NCBI GenBank assembly: GCA_030847615.1 | Contig: JAUMIR010000001.1 | Location: 182,175,001-182,239,000 of the forward strand | Direction: 5' to 3' | DNA: 64,000 nt | Source of the DNA: Gambelia wislizenii | Lineage: Eukaryota; Chordata; Lepidosauria; Squamata; Crotaphytidae | In this document: positions 23,195-33,884 of the stretch, in pieces | Numbering within the stretch: position 1 is the stretch's first letter | Layout of the letters: the number at the start of each line of letters is the position of its first letter | Translations under genes and position numbers: made by a program | The notes under the pieces: model-generated | What the model was told of the DNA's origin: nothing | The model's input: only the letters and a program-made list of their open reading frames with translations | The model's database searches: none

Positions 23195-24010
23195 TTTTCT
23201 TTTTGCATGAGCTTTTGTGGATATAAACCCCCTTCTTCAGATGCAGTACAGAGTAATAATAAATACTCAGGTATAAAGCATATTTACACAGTTGTGGGAG
23301 TGGGATGGAATGTAATAGGATCCAGAAGGATGCGAATGATTACCCTGGCCCTAGATTTTCAAAGGACTGTATTTGGTGATACAGGTCTTTCAGATCTTTA
23401 CAGTGGTCAGTTGGTGTTGATGTGTGAAAGCAATAAATTTGCATACCAAAAGTAAGTTTCCTTGGGTTCAAAGCCTTCTCTGAGAAGATTCCTTTTGTTG
23501 CAGTAGCCAGGATGCTTGTATTAATATATGTAGAGTGCCATGAACCCACTGCCTTTGTTTATACCTCTGTTAATGGATAGGAATTTGTAAATATAATTCA
23601 ATTCAGCCTTTTCTCTTTCTAGCCTACTTTGTAATTTCCTTGTTCAAGGACTGCAACCTTTAAATCTCTTATTGTATATCCATGAAGGTTGAAATATCCT
23701 GCAGCTGTCTTTTGGGTATTGCCATTTTTAATGTCAGATCGTTGTCAATTTATCCTCTTATGTAGAGACTATCCTGTTTGTCCATGTAGAGTATAGAGGA
23801 AGTAGATGTGGGGACAGAGTTGGCATCTGGGTTTGTGGCAGAGTCTTGTCTCTGTATTACTATTGAAGTTATGTGCCCTGTTGTAAGTGAGTAGCTGTTT
23901 AAGGTTTGGAGATTTTGAACCCAAGGAAACTGGCTGAGCTCTGCTGGATCACTTGCAAACCATACCTGGTCCTGCATTCTATTTTGGCAGTGACCAATCA
24001 AAGGACTATG
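23195..24010 (-). mobile_element. Possible Penelope-like retroelement 3' region
   Basis: At 23205-23240 the minus strand reads GCATCTGAAGAAGG, a short stem, then CCACAAAAGCTCATGC. This is the hairpin word found at the ends of a widespread vertebrate retroelement that I associate with Penelope-like elements. The following 750 bases have no clear frame. Assignment of that stretch is tentative. Confidence 0.35.
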
Positions 24011-24169
24011 AGAAGTGCACAACTAGGGTATGAGTGCAATATTATTCTCCCCTTATAGTTCCCAGCAACTGGTTCTGACAGACATTTTGCCTCCCATACT
24101 GGAGGTAATACATAGCATCATAACTGTTAGCCACCGATGCCCTGGTCTCCATGGATCTGTATAGTGTAT

Positions 24170-24377
24170 TACAGTAAGAGCTGTTCGGCAGTGGAACACA
24201 CTCCCTTGGAGCGTGGTAGGGTCTCCTTCCTTGGAGGTCTTTAAACAGAGGCTGGATTGCCATCTGTTGGGGATGCTTTGATCAAGATTTCCTGCGTGGC
24301 AGGGGGGTTGGACTGGATGGCCCTCGTGGTCTCTTCCAACTCTGCAATTCTATGATTCTATGATTCTATGATTCCTT
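24170..24377 (+). mobile_element. CR1 LINE 3' end (young subfamily)
   Basis: Covers the last ~200 bases of CR1: GTAAGAGCTGTTCGGCAGTG, CTTTGATCAAGATTTCCTGC and GTTGGACTGGATGGCCCTCG, ending in three ATTCTATG units. Closely matches the copies ending at 29387 and 33783. Heavily 5'-truncated, as is usual for CR1. Confidence 0.95.
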
Positions 24378-24735
24378 TAATTCTTTTAAGCCTGGCTAAT
24401 GCAACAGAGTGGTTGCAAGAAAGTATTTTGTTCTTCTCCTCCTTCTTTATGTAACAGGGGAATCACATTCAGCATACAAGGAAGAATGGCTTCAAGACAG
24501 TCTCCTTGGCTCATAGACACATTTTTAACTCTATATCAGATAAAATCTTGAGAGAAGGGCCTGACTTAAGACATAACAGAGTGGTATAGGAAGAACTTGG
24601 TAAGTTACTTTTAGTTTAAAAGTAATTTGTGACTGTTACCATTTAAAGCCTCTCCATCAGTTGGTTACTGTTAGCTGTCCTTTTTGTAAAGTAACACTTC
24701 ATTTCCCCCCCACACACAAATTAATTTTTACTACC

Positions 24736-24736
<1 letters not shown>

Positions 24737-24766
<30 letters not shown>
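24737..24766 (+). repeat. (TG)15 microsatellite
   Basis: Pure TG run of 30 bases. Confidence 0.97.
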
Positions 24767-24769
<3 letters not shown>

Positions 24770-25018
24770 CCTACCAGCTGCTGGCCCATGATATAAAAAA
24801 AAATGTCTTACCACCCACCTTGTCATTACCTCAACACACGTAGCACAGCACAAGGTAGCAGCACAAAATACAGCACAAGCCAGCCCTTGAACCATGTAAT
24901 ATTCCTTCTCCACCACTTAGTGTGCTGACACACGTAGACATATAAAAGTAAAAAAAGCCCACTGTAATTATACCATAAAAGTAGTGAAAGTATCCCTCAT
25001 TAAGTTAGAGAGACAATA

Positions 25019-25075
25019 TAATGTTGTTGTTGTTATATTTATTTATATCCTGCCTTTCTCCCAATATAGGGACTT
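25019..25075 (-). mobile_element. L2-type LINE tail remnant
   Basis: GTTGTTGTTATATTTATTTATATCC followed by TGCCTTTCTCCCAA is the reverse of the L2-like 3' end (GGCGGTATAAATAAATAAAT then AAC/ATT repeats). Confidence 0.6.
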
Positions 25076-25110
25076 TCATTAATGGAAAAGAATTAATTAT
25101 AAGTAACTCA

Positions 25111-25311
25111 TTGTAGTGTAGTGATTTCAGCGTTAGACTATGACTCTGAAGAGTAGGGCTTGAATCCCCACTTGTGCATGCAAACCCACTGGGTCACACT
25201 CTTAGCCTCAGAGAAAGGCAATGGCAAACCTCCTCCTGAACAAACCTTGCGAAGAAAACCTTTGATACAGTTTCCATAAGTCGGAAATTACTTGCCGGAA
25301 TTCAACAACAT
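25111..25311 (+). mobile_element. Sauria-type SINE
   Basis: tRNA-like head GTGTAGTGATTTCAGCGTTAG with GGCTTGAATCCCC (B-box-like), body CAGAGAAAGGCAATGGCAAAC and CTTGCGAAGAAAACC, and tail CATAAGTCGGAAATTACTTG ending in CAACAACA. The tail is the best preserved of the six SINE copies here. Confidence 0.92.
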
Positions 25312-25722
25312 CTACAAACTCACTGTTTATAACATGTTACTTCCAAGGTGTGGATATAAAAATTATTCTAAAGAGATTGGGAAGCATCTTCAAAAATAGA
25401 TGGTGCACTCTTCATATTTATGTGACCCAGGCTCAAATGCTAGTATTTCCTGATGCTGGAATCCAACTCAAAACATCTCCTGCCTCAAGTATAGATGTAG
25501 TTGATGGCTCCCATGTCAGGGTGGTGAGGGGGGAGATGAATCTGCTCCAGGTTTTAGTCTGGAGCTATCCTAGGTGGGTGCTGGAGCCTATCCCCAAAAT
25601 AATTCATCAACAATTGAAATGTATTGAGAGTGAACCAACCAGGTTCTTGCATACATGACAAAAAGCATAGCATCAATTTACATTAAAACAAGCATTATCT
25701 AGCAAGATCATTAATCAATTTT

Positions 25723-25957
25723 TTTGTTGTTGTGTGCCTTCAAGTTATTTCTGACTTATGCCGACCCTAAGACAAAGCTATCATGGGGTTTTCTTGTCAA
25801 GACTTATTCAAAGGAGACTTGGCATTGCTTTCTGCTGAGGCTGAGAGAGTGTAGCTTGCCCAAGGTCACCTAGTGGCTTTCATGACTGAAGGGGGATTCC
25901 AGCCCTGGTCTCCAGAATCCTAGTCCAACACTCAAACCACTATACCACACTGGCTCT
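25723..25957 (-). mobile_element. Sauria-type SINE, minus strand
   Basis: TTGTTGTTGTGTGCCTTCAAG at the left (tail), CTGAGAGAGTGTAGCTTGCCC in the body, and CACTATACCACACTGGCTCT at the right (head). Lies about 410 bp from an opposite-strand copy. Confidence 0.92.
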
Positions 25958-26089
25958 TATAAAACCTTATCCAATTATATAGACAATACAATTGAAATTT
26001 AACTCTTCAGTAAGACTAAGAACAGTTACCAACTAATATAGATTATTAGTTTAAAATCTAGAACAAGAAAATGTCTGGCAAATTTTCAT

Positions 26090-26721
26090 TTGCCAGACCC
26101 TCTCGATCCTTGCCCTTCATGGCTGGCCATCCGGGGGATGTGTGTGTGCCTTGATGGTGTTCCTTAAGGACATCATCAATGCATCCTTCAGAAAAGGGTG
26201 TGTTCCATCTTGTTTAAAGGAAGTGGTGGTTAGGCCGCTCCTGGAAAAAAACCTTCCCTGGACCCCAAGGACATGAACAACTATAGGCCAGTTTCTATGT
26301 TACCATTCTTGAGCAAAGTGATTGAGAGGGCAGTTGCTCTTCAACTCCAAGTAGTCTTGCATGAAACTGATTATCTAGACCCATTTCAAACTGGCTTTAG
26401 GATGGGATTTGGAGTTGAGACTGCCGTGGTTGCCTGCGTCTAAGCATCAACAGGGGTAGTGTGACCCTGTTGGTGCTTCTAGACTGCTCAGTGGCTTTTG
26501 ATATGATAGATCATAGCATCCTCTTGGATCGCCTGAGTGGGTTAGGAATCAGAGGCACTGTGCTTCAGTGGTTCTGGTCCTTCCTCTTGGGCAGCTCCCA
26601 GAGGGTGTTGCTCGGGGACAGCTGCTCCAGCAGAAAGGAGCTTACTTGTGGCATTCTGCAAGGCACCATCCTGTCCCCAATGCTGTTTAGCATCTATATG
26701 AAGCCAGAGGGGTGGGGTAAA

Positions 26722-26752
<31 letters not shown>
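26090..26752 (+). mobile_element. L2-type LINE reverse-transcriptase fragment joined to an (ATT)n tail
   Basis: Bases 26461-26700 translate to an L2-like reverse transcriptase centre: LLDCSVAFDMIDHSILLDRL, then SQRVLLGD, LTCGILQGTILSPMLF and SIYMKP. The FADD catalytic box that should follow is absent. Instead the frame runs into GGGGTGGGGTAAAATTATTATT, an ATT array of about ten units at 26722-26752. Upstream bases from about 26090 hold frameshifted remains of the preceding RT domain. An internal deletion appears to have joined mid-RT directly to the 3' tail. Confidence 0.85.
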
Positions 26753-26753
<1 letters not shown>

Positions 26754-27917
26754 AATCAGCAATTTGTCAAGGACTTCTGCCTCACTTTCATAGCAGACTG
26801 AATAAATTTTGCTGTTCTAAAACCAATGTAATAATCTGACCCATTTAATCACTTTTACTCTTAGCCTTTCAAATCTCTTCTTCTTCAGAAGCAGAGCAAT
26901 GTATTTAGATCTTAAATCTGTGTATTTTACACACTCTCACAAAAAAATGAATTTGGTCTTCTACCACCATACAGACAAACAGGCATAGCTGGCATTCCCT
27001 GTCCATGAAGACAGAACTTTATAAAATCTTCCCTCTACGTCTTTCAGTGGGACACTATTTAAACAGCATTTAGTCAAGGAAACCCAAAGCTGGTAAGGGG
27101 GTCAGTGGGAAAGATTTTATTTTGCCTGGCTAGGAATAGCTGACAGCTCAGCATATAGATTATCTCCCAAATTGATCCAGCACCTTGGACAGATCCTTCA
27201 AAGCTCAACAAAAATTTGAAGCACATTCACACATGGGAACCACCAGTTGCTTGTATGGTTTGTGGCAGGAGATATTTCCAGGCTTATTATCTGGACTCTG
27301 GCATCTGGAAATATTCGCATATGATCCTGAGTTCGTATATATGAAGAGTGCACAACTGCCATGGCACATAAGGGCTTAGTTTAAGATCCAAGGTGGGGTC
27401 ACTGGGGGTTTTGTACACACATTTTATTCACAAAAAATAAATTCCCAAATGTGGACAATCTCATGGCAGTTGACTATTGTCTTAACTGGGTGTCTTAGTG
27501 TATCAAAACAGTGTTTCTTGTTAAGAATGGAAAAATTTGCAAGTATTCCTTCCATCCCTACCCATCCCACCTCAGCAGTTAGGAAAAAGGAAAAAGAAAG
27601 CAGAGATCATGACTCTACTTGGAAGGTCTCTCATTGCTGGGGAGAAGACTAGAAACTCCTCTCACTCCAGCAGTGAGATGAGGGAGAACTTTGAAAGTGA
27701 ACTTTTTGATGTTGAGGCACCTTTAGATTACCTTCCATCTCTTGTAGATTTCTCAAGTCTTGTCTTCAGTTCATATAGTTTCCACTTCAAAATGGCTGAT
27801 GGTACTGGAATCAATCAGCTTACCATGCCTCAGCTATAAAAATAAGTAAAATAAAATAAAATACAGGAATAGCTCTCCATGATCTTCAGGGCACACATCT
27901 TATTTCTTGGCCTCCAG
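26753..27917. other. Unannotated stretch
   Basis: No gene or recognised repeat. Frames at 27185-27379 and 27537-27839 (plus) are unsupported. Confidence 0.4.
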
Positions 27918-28178
27918 GGAATAACTTTCATTTTATCCTCCATTATGACAGCATGCTAATGGATCCTTCAAGGACAGTAATCCACATACTTCAGCAAGAG
28001 GAAATGCTATGATACACTAAATTTGACAAATACAGGGATAGCCTATAGTTTGGCAAAATGCCTCTTCACAATTTTTCAGAATGATTGAGCAGTCAATGTA
28101 ATTGCCTAAGAAGGATACTATTATGTTTTCTCTTATCACATTAATGTGTTCGCTTAGCCACATTAAGCAAAGGAAAGT
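27918..28178 (+). repeat. Old dispersed repeat, copy 2 (paired with 16490-16758)
   Basis: Collinear with the copy at 16.5 kb, sharing CACATACTTCAGCA, AGTTTGGCAAAATGCCTC, CAATGTAATTGCCTA and GCCACATTAAGCA blocks. Class unknown. Confidence 0.8.
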
Positions 28179-28242
28179 ATAATATCTTGTTTAATTTCAA
28201 GAGAGAAGTCAATGCCATCTATAAAACAGGAGGCTTTTTTTA

Positions 28243-28328
28243 ATTTTGCAAACTTTACCCATTCATTTCTACCTTTGCAATTCAACCCCATGTTTTCAGA
28301 TCCATGCAGACAATTATCCTGGATGTGC
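28243..28328 (+). repeat. Donor-like copy of an 86-bp duplicated block
   Basis: Begins ATTTTGCAAAC and ends ATTATCCTGGATGTGC. It recurs at 28634-28718 with a few changes in the first 30 bases and none I can see after that. Confidence 0.92.
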
Positions 28329-28470
28329 CTCCATTTCCTGGGAAAGCCCCTCAAGGAAGTCATGGTGTATGATTCTCCCATGGGCTCTTTAGTACCTCAG
28401 TTGTCATGGCTTGGGCCCATTAGAGAAACTATTTGGAAGTGACACATTAGAAATATCAACATTACTCCTA

Positions 28471-28780
28471 CAGTCAGCCCTCCATATCCACAGATTCTGC
28501 ATCCACAGATTCAACCATCCACAGCTTGAAAATATTCCTTCCCCCACCCACAACAAAAAAAAAATCCGAAATGCAAACCTTGCTGTTTACCATTTTATAT
28601 AAGGGACACCATTTTACTATACTATTGTATATGATTTTGCAAACTTAGCCATCCGTTTCTACCTTTGCAATTCAACCCCATGTTTTCAGATCCATGCAGA
28701 CAATTATCCTGGATGTGCATGGATTTTGGTATCCATGAGGGGTCCTGGAATCAAACCCCAGCAGATACCAAGGGCCCACA
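28471..28780 (+). mobile_element. Tigger-type MITE containing a copied 85-bp block
   Basis: CAGTCAGCCCTCCATATCC at the left and CCAGCAGATACCAAGGGCCC at the right match the family seen at 8828, 37081, 41985 and 47891. Between TACTATTGTATATG and TGGATTTTGGTATCC, where the other copies have only a short GGAACTTGAGCATCCA-like stretch, this copy has bases 28634-28718, a near copy of 28243-28328. Confidence 0.88.
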
Positions 28781-29087
28781 TTAATTGTAACAAGTTAATT
28801 TTTCATGTAACGAGTAGGCAACCTAGTTACTTTGTATAATAAAATGACTACTAATATAATTAGGGATTTTTTTTAGTAATACATAAAGTATTCAGTACTT
28901 CAAAATGTTTTTGTCATCATTTTAGTATTTTTTTTTACATTTTTCATATTCCTTTAAAAAAACTATGCATTATTAATGAATAACAAGCAATAAATTACAT
29001 TGTTAATTTTTAAATATAATTTTTATTGATTATTATTTGAAATATACCATAAATATACCATAAAAACACTTTACTCACATACATTTG

Positions 29088-29387
29088 TATGGAGCAGGCT
29101 TGTTTTCTGCTGCTCCAGAGACTGGAACACAGAGCAATGGGTGCAAGCTCCAGGAACAGAGATTCCACCTCAACATGAGGAGGAACTTTTTGACAGTAAG
29201 AGCTGTTTGGCAGTGGAACACGCTCCCTCGGAGCGTGGTGGGGTCTCCTTCCTTGGAGGTCTTTAAACAGAGGCTGGATTGCCATCTGTCGGGGATGCTT
29301 TGATCAAGATTTCCTGCGTGGCAGGGGGGTTGGACTGGATGGCCCTCGTGGTCTCTTCTAACTCTGCAATTCTATGATTCTATGATT
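29088..29387 (+). mobile_element. CR1 LINE 3' end inserted in the L1 3' UTR
   Basis: Begins ATGGAGCAGGCTTGTTTTC and ends in ATTCTATGATTCTATGATT. It corresponds to the last 300 bases of the copy ending at 33783 and differs from it at few sites. L1 3' UTR sequence lies on both sides. Confidence 0.95.
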
Positions 29388-29660
29388 TCTCATTTTACTT
29401 CTCTTCCTATACAAAGATATACACAAAAAAACCTTACTCTCACCATTTCTTACCAATTAAACTATTCTCTACTTTTTCTCTCTTTCCAGTCATACCTCAT
29501 GACTTCCTTGTTTTCTTTTCTTTCCATTTTGCCTTATTCACAAATCACTTCCCCCTTCTTCTAATTTTGCACTTAATTCTTCTCTGCTTCCTGTTTCCAT
29601 TGCAATTTTTATTTTATTTAATCTTGCTCTTCTAGTTTTATATATGCCTCTTCACCCCAT

Positions 29661-32540
29661 CTATCTTTCAATAAAGGATTTAATATCTCCCAAGTCTCTA
29701 AATCTTTCAATGTTTTTTTTATCATCTAACATAACTGTTAATCTTTCCATTTCATACATATCCATGAGTTTCAGTGCCCATTCCTCTATCGAGGGTATTT
29801 CCCACATCTTCCAATGTTTTGTGAAAATTATTCTAGCGGCTGATATCATATATAATAAAACCTTCCGATATTTCTTTTGCACTTGTCCATCCAGCTTCTC
29901 CAACATATTCAATAGAAATACTTCCGGGTTACATGGAAAGTTTGTATCAAACAATTTTATAATTATTTTATGAATTTCCCCCCAATATTTTTCTGCTTTC
30001 TCACATTTCCACCAAATGTGGTAGTAGGTACCTGTCGCTTTCTGACACTTCCAACATTCATCCGACATGTTTTTGTATATCTTTGCTAGTCTCTCTGGTG
30101 TTAGATGCCATCTAGTCATCATTTTATATGTATTCTCTTTTATATTGTTACTTCTCATGAAGGATAAATTCTTCCCCCATAGATCCCATTGATCTAAAGC
30201 TATGTCATAACCAAAGTTCCTTGCCCATTTTAGCATATATGGTTTAATAACTTCCTGCTCTTGGTTTAATTTTAATAATATCTTATATAATTTTGACAAG
30301 ATATTTTTTTTGCTACCTTGTAGCACTCTATCAAATTCTGTGTTTTCCATTTCCATTCCTTCTAGCTTTTGATCAATTTTAAACTTCTCCATCAATTGCC
30401 TATATAGAAACCAGTGGCAAACAATGTTCTCCCTCTGGAGTTCATCCTGGGTTTTCATTATGTAATTATTTCCTGTTTTCTTTAATAAATCTTTATATGA
30501 CAGCCATCTTCCCTTGTACAAATCCTCCTTTTTAAAGTATGCCTCATGGTTGGACAGCCATATTGGTGTTTTAAGATAGAATTTCCTTTTATACTTTGCC
30601 CATATTCTTAATAGAGCTCTCCTTAGATAATGGTGTGTAAATTCTCTATGGACTTTTGTTTTGTTATGCCATAGACAGGCATGCCAAACGAACCAGGCAT
30701 TAAAACCTTCTAGTGCCAATAACCTTGGATTCCCTAATGTTATCCACTCTACCACCCAAGACATTGCACTCGCATGGTAATAGATTTGTAAATCTGGTAG
30801 AGCCAGACCACCCCTTTCCTTAGCATCTCTTAGTATTTTATATTTAATCCTTGGTTTTTTACCTTGCCAGATAAATCTCATCAGATCTTTAATGCAAGAA
30901 TTAAATACCCTACTGTTTATTATGATGGGTATATTCTGAAAGAGGTATAGCATCTTAGGGAGTACACTCATTTTGATAGATGCTATTCTCCCCAATAAAG
31001 ATAATTCTAGTTTTTCCCATTTCTTCAAATTCTCCTTAATTTTGCACCATGTTTTTGTATAATTATTTTCAAATAGATCGGAATTCTTCTTAGAAATAAC
31101 TATGCCTAAGTATTTAGCTTTCTTTACTACCTTATAACCTGATATTTTCTCTACTTCCTGTTCTTCTTGTTTCCTTATATTCTTAGTTAGCATCACAGTC
31201 TTTTCTTTATTTATTTTTAATCCTGCCCATTTCCCAAATTTTTCCACTAACTCCAGTAATTCCCATATGCTATCTTTGGGATTTTCTAGTATGAAGACTA
31301 AATCGTCAGCGAAGGCCTTGTATTTATATTCATATCTTTGGCACTTCCACCCTCTAATTTGCTGAACTGTTCTAATTTTTCTATTTAATATCTCCAATAT
31401 CATGATAAATAATAGAGGGGAAAGAGGGCATCCCTGTCTCATCCCTCTTTCAATTTTACATGTATTTGTTTTCTCTCCATTTATTACTATTTGAGCTTCT
31501 TGCTCGTTATAAATCTTACTAATCCAGGTATGGTATTTCTCTCCAATGTTCATTCTTTTTATAACTTCCAACATAAATTTCCACATTATGTTGTCAAAGG
31601 CCTTTTCCGCGTCAGCAAATATCATCAATAGCTCTTTCTCATTATGTTTCTCATAAAATTCTGTTAGATCCATAATTACCCTCACATTACCTTTCATTTG
31701 CCAACCTGGTAAAAAGCCACTTTGATCTTCGTAAATCCATTTTTTCAAAACTTTCTTCAGTCTTTCTGCTTGGATGCTTGAAAATATTTTATAGTCTATA
31801 TTCAGCAGGGATATTAGTCTGTAGTTTGCTGGTTGTGTGTGATCTTTGCCTTCTTTTGGAATTAAAATTATATTGGCTTTTTTCCATGAGTCTGGGCATT
31901 TCCCTAAATATATATTGTTTAAGACCCTATGCAGAGGTTCTATTAGTTCATCTACAAATATTTTATAATATAAGGTCGAAAAGCCATCGGGACTCGGTGC
32001 TTTCCCTGTCTTCATCCATTTTATCGCCTCCCTGATTTCTTGTTTTGTAATTTGTTTGTCCAAATCTATCTTGTCTTCTTCCGAAATTTGAGGTATATTT
32101 TCTTTATCCAAATATTCCTTCATTTTGGTGTCATAATCATCAGATGTCTTATATTTGGCATATAACTTAGAATAATATTCTTGAAATATTTTAATTATCT
32201 CATTTTGTTTTGTAGCTCTTACTTGATTATATTTTATTTCTGTTATTATTTTTTTCTCTCTCCCCTTTCTCAACTTATGAGCTAGCCACTTGCCCGGTCT
32301 GTTTGAATGTTCAAAGTATTTTTGTTGAGTAAATTTCAATTTGTTTGCTATCTCTGTTGCCATATTCAATTCCAGTCTTTTTTTCAAAGCTAGTAACTCT
32401 TTTCTTGTCTTCTCCTCAATCGGGTTTTCTTTTAATCTATTTTCTTTTTCTGTTACCTTATCCTCAATTTCTTTTTCTCTCTCTTTTCTTCTTTTGATGT
32501 ATAGGGCGTCTTGTTGTATCAGATATCCTCTTATAACCAC
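29661..32540 (-). pseudogene. L1 ORF2 (reverse transcriptase and C-terminal domain), 959 codons open
   Basis: Encodes the L1 ORF2 protein, which nicks target DNA and reverse-transcribes its own RNA there; the nicking domain lies upstream and is truncated. Visible in order: a basic helix-rich linker at residues 10-60; RT finger and palm motifs including SPDGFSTLYYKIF near 183, NYRLISLLN near 235, ADAEKAFDN near 313, GCPLSPLLFI near 373 and the catalytic FADD box (AFADDLVFI) near 412; a thumb region; and a C-terminal cysteine motif C-x2-C-x8-H-x4-C near 837-855. The usual NYRPISLL box reads NYRLISLL here. The frame extends upstream of the first Met to about 32608, where a one-base loss breaks it from the endonuclease part. 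Vertebrate ORF2p is about 1200-1280 residues, so roughly a quarter is missing. The element cannot be autonomous, though its open length suggests recent arrival. Confidence 0.95.
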
Positions 32541-32814
32541 CTTTCCTGCATCCCACGCTGTTCCTTTATCTAAATTTTCTTCAAAGAATTGTTTTAATCT
32601 AGTTTTCTATATTCTCTATTACTGAATCTTTCATTAATAAGATATCTTTAAGTTTCCAATTGTAACCTCTCTTTTTGTCTCCTATTTCCAGGGTCACAGG
32701 ACTATGATCTGAAATTATTTTTTGTTTTATTTCCACATTTTTACATCTTTCACTAGTGTTTTCGGTATCAACATCATATCTATTCTGGACCATGACTTGT
32801 AGTGATCCGAATAG

Positions 32815-33783
32815 GGTTCTGTCCTGGGCCCAGTGCTATTCAACATCTTTATCAATGACTTGGATGAGGGAATTAGGGGCATACTTATCAAATTTGCAGA
32901 TGACACCAAATTAGGAGGAGTAGCTAATACCCTAGAGGACAGGATCAAAATTCAGAATGACCTGGATAGACTGGAGAGCTGGGCCAAAGCTAACAAAATG
33001 AAATTCAATATGGAGAAATGTAAAGTACTGCATTTAGGGCGGAAAAATGAAATGCATAAATATAGGATGGGAGAGACCTGGCTGAATGAGACTACGTGTG
33101 AAAGGGATCTAGGAGTCCTAGTAGACCACAAGTTAAACATGAGCCAACAGTGTGATGCGGCAGCTAAAAAGGCCAATGCAATTTTGGGCTGTATCAATAG
33201 AAGTATAGTGTCTAGATCAAGGGAAGTAATAGTGCCACTCTATTCTGCCTTGGTCAGACCTCACTTAGAATACTGTGTCCAGTTCTGGGCACCACAATTT
33301 AAAAAGGATATTGACAAATTGGAGCGTGTCCAGAGAAGGGCAACTAAAATGGTGAAAGGTCTGGAAATGATGCCTTATGAGGAGAGACTTAGGGAGCTGG
33401 GTATGTTTAGCCTGGAAAAAAGATGGTTAAGAGGCGATATGATAGCCCTGTTTAAGTATTTGAAGGGATGTCACGGTGAGGATGGAGCGGGCTTGTTTTC
33501 TGCTGCTCCAGAGACTGGAACACGGAGCAATGGATGCAAGCTCCAGGAACAGAGATTCCACCTCAACATTAGGAGGAACTTTTTGACAGTAAGAGCTGTT
33601 CGGCAGTGGAACGCACTCCCTCGGAGTGTGGTGGGGTCTCCTTCCTTGGAGGTCTTTAAACAGAGGCTGGATGGCCATCTGTCGGGGATGCTTTGATCAA
33701 GATTTCCTGCGTGGCAGGGGGTTGGACTGGATGGCCCTCGTGGTCTCTTCCAACTCTGCAATTCTATGATTCTATGATTCTAT
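32815..33783 (+). mobile_element. CR1 LINE 3' half inserted in the L1 endonuclease region
   Basis: Starts GGTTCTGTCCTGGGCCCAG and ends in three ATTCTATG-type units. GAATAG lies immediately outside both ends (32809-32814 and 33784-33789), either a short target duplication or chance. Joining the L1 flanks across the insertion restores a continuous endonuclease reading (KDYTYYSDHYKSW), which shows the insertion is clean. Confidence 0.95.
32833..33696 (+). pseudogene. CR1 ORF2 C-terminal part (end of reverse transcriptase)
   Basis: A 287-codon open frame with no internal stop. It begins in the RT palm: the codons upstream of the Met read GSVLGP, followed by LFNIFINDL. Next comes the catalytic FADDTKLGG box at about residue 22, then the CR1 C-terminal signature: LVDHKLNMSQQCDAAAKKAN, GCINRSIVSRS, LYSALVRPHLEYC, LERVQRRATKMVKG and MFSLEKRWLRGD. 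It ends HLSGML before the 3' UTR. A complete CR1 ORF2 is about 900-1000 residues, so the endonuclease and most of the RT were never inserted, as is usual for CR1. The intact frame indicates a recent insertion. The product would be inactive as a transposase on its own. Confidence 0.92.
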
Positions 33784-33884
33784 GAATAGTAGGTGTAATC
33801 TTTCTCCTGACCATGTATTAACCTCCATATATCTATAAGGGATAATAATTACATTGTTAAATTTAATGCTAATGTGTTAACTTT

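Larger units (their letters stand above)
29007..33846 (-). mobile_element. 5'-truncated L1 with 14-bp target duplication, carrying two CR1 insertions
   Basis: AATTACATTGTTAA occurs at 28993-29006 and 33847-33860 and bounds the element. On the minus strand the 5' end is cut inside the ORF2 endonuclease (LIDIWRLIHG, then KDYTYYS before the CR1 and SWSRIDMMLI after it). The long ORF2 body follows, with a 3' UTR of about 350 own bases and an A-rich end. CR1 copies at 29088-29387 and 32815-33783 lie in the opposite orientation. Without them the L1 is about 3.57 kb. Only two single-base frame changes are visible (near 32745 and 32608), so it is young relative to the other L1s here. Confidence 0.95.

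Noticed and set aside
29644..32625. Plus-strand frames opposite the minus-strand L1
   Set aside because: Low-complexity shadows of the intact L1 ORF2 frame.
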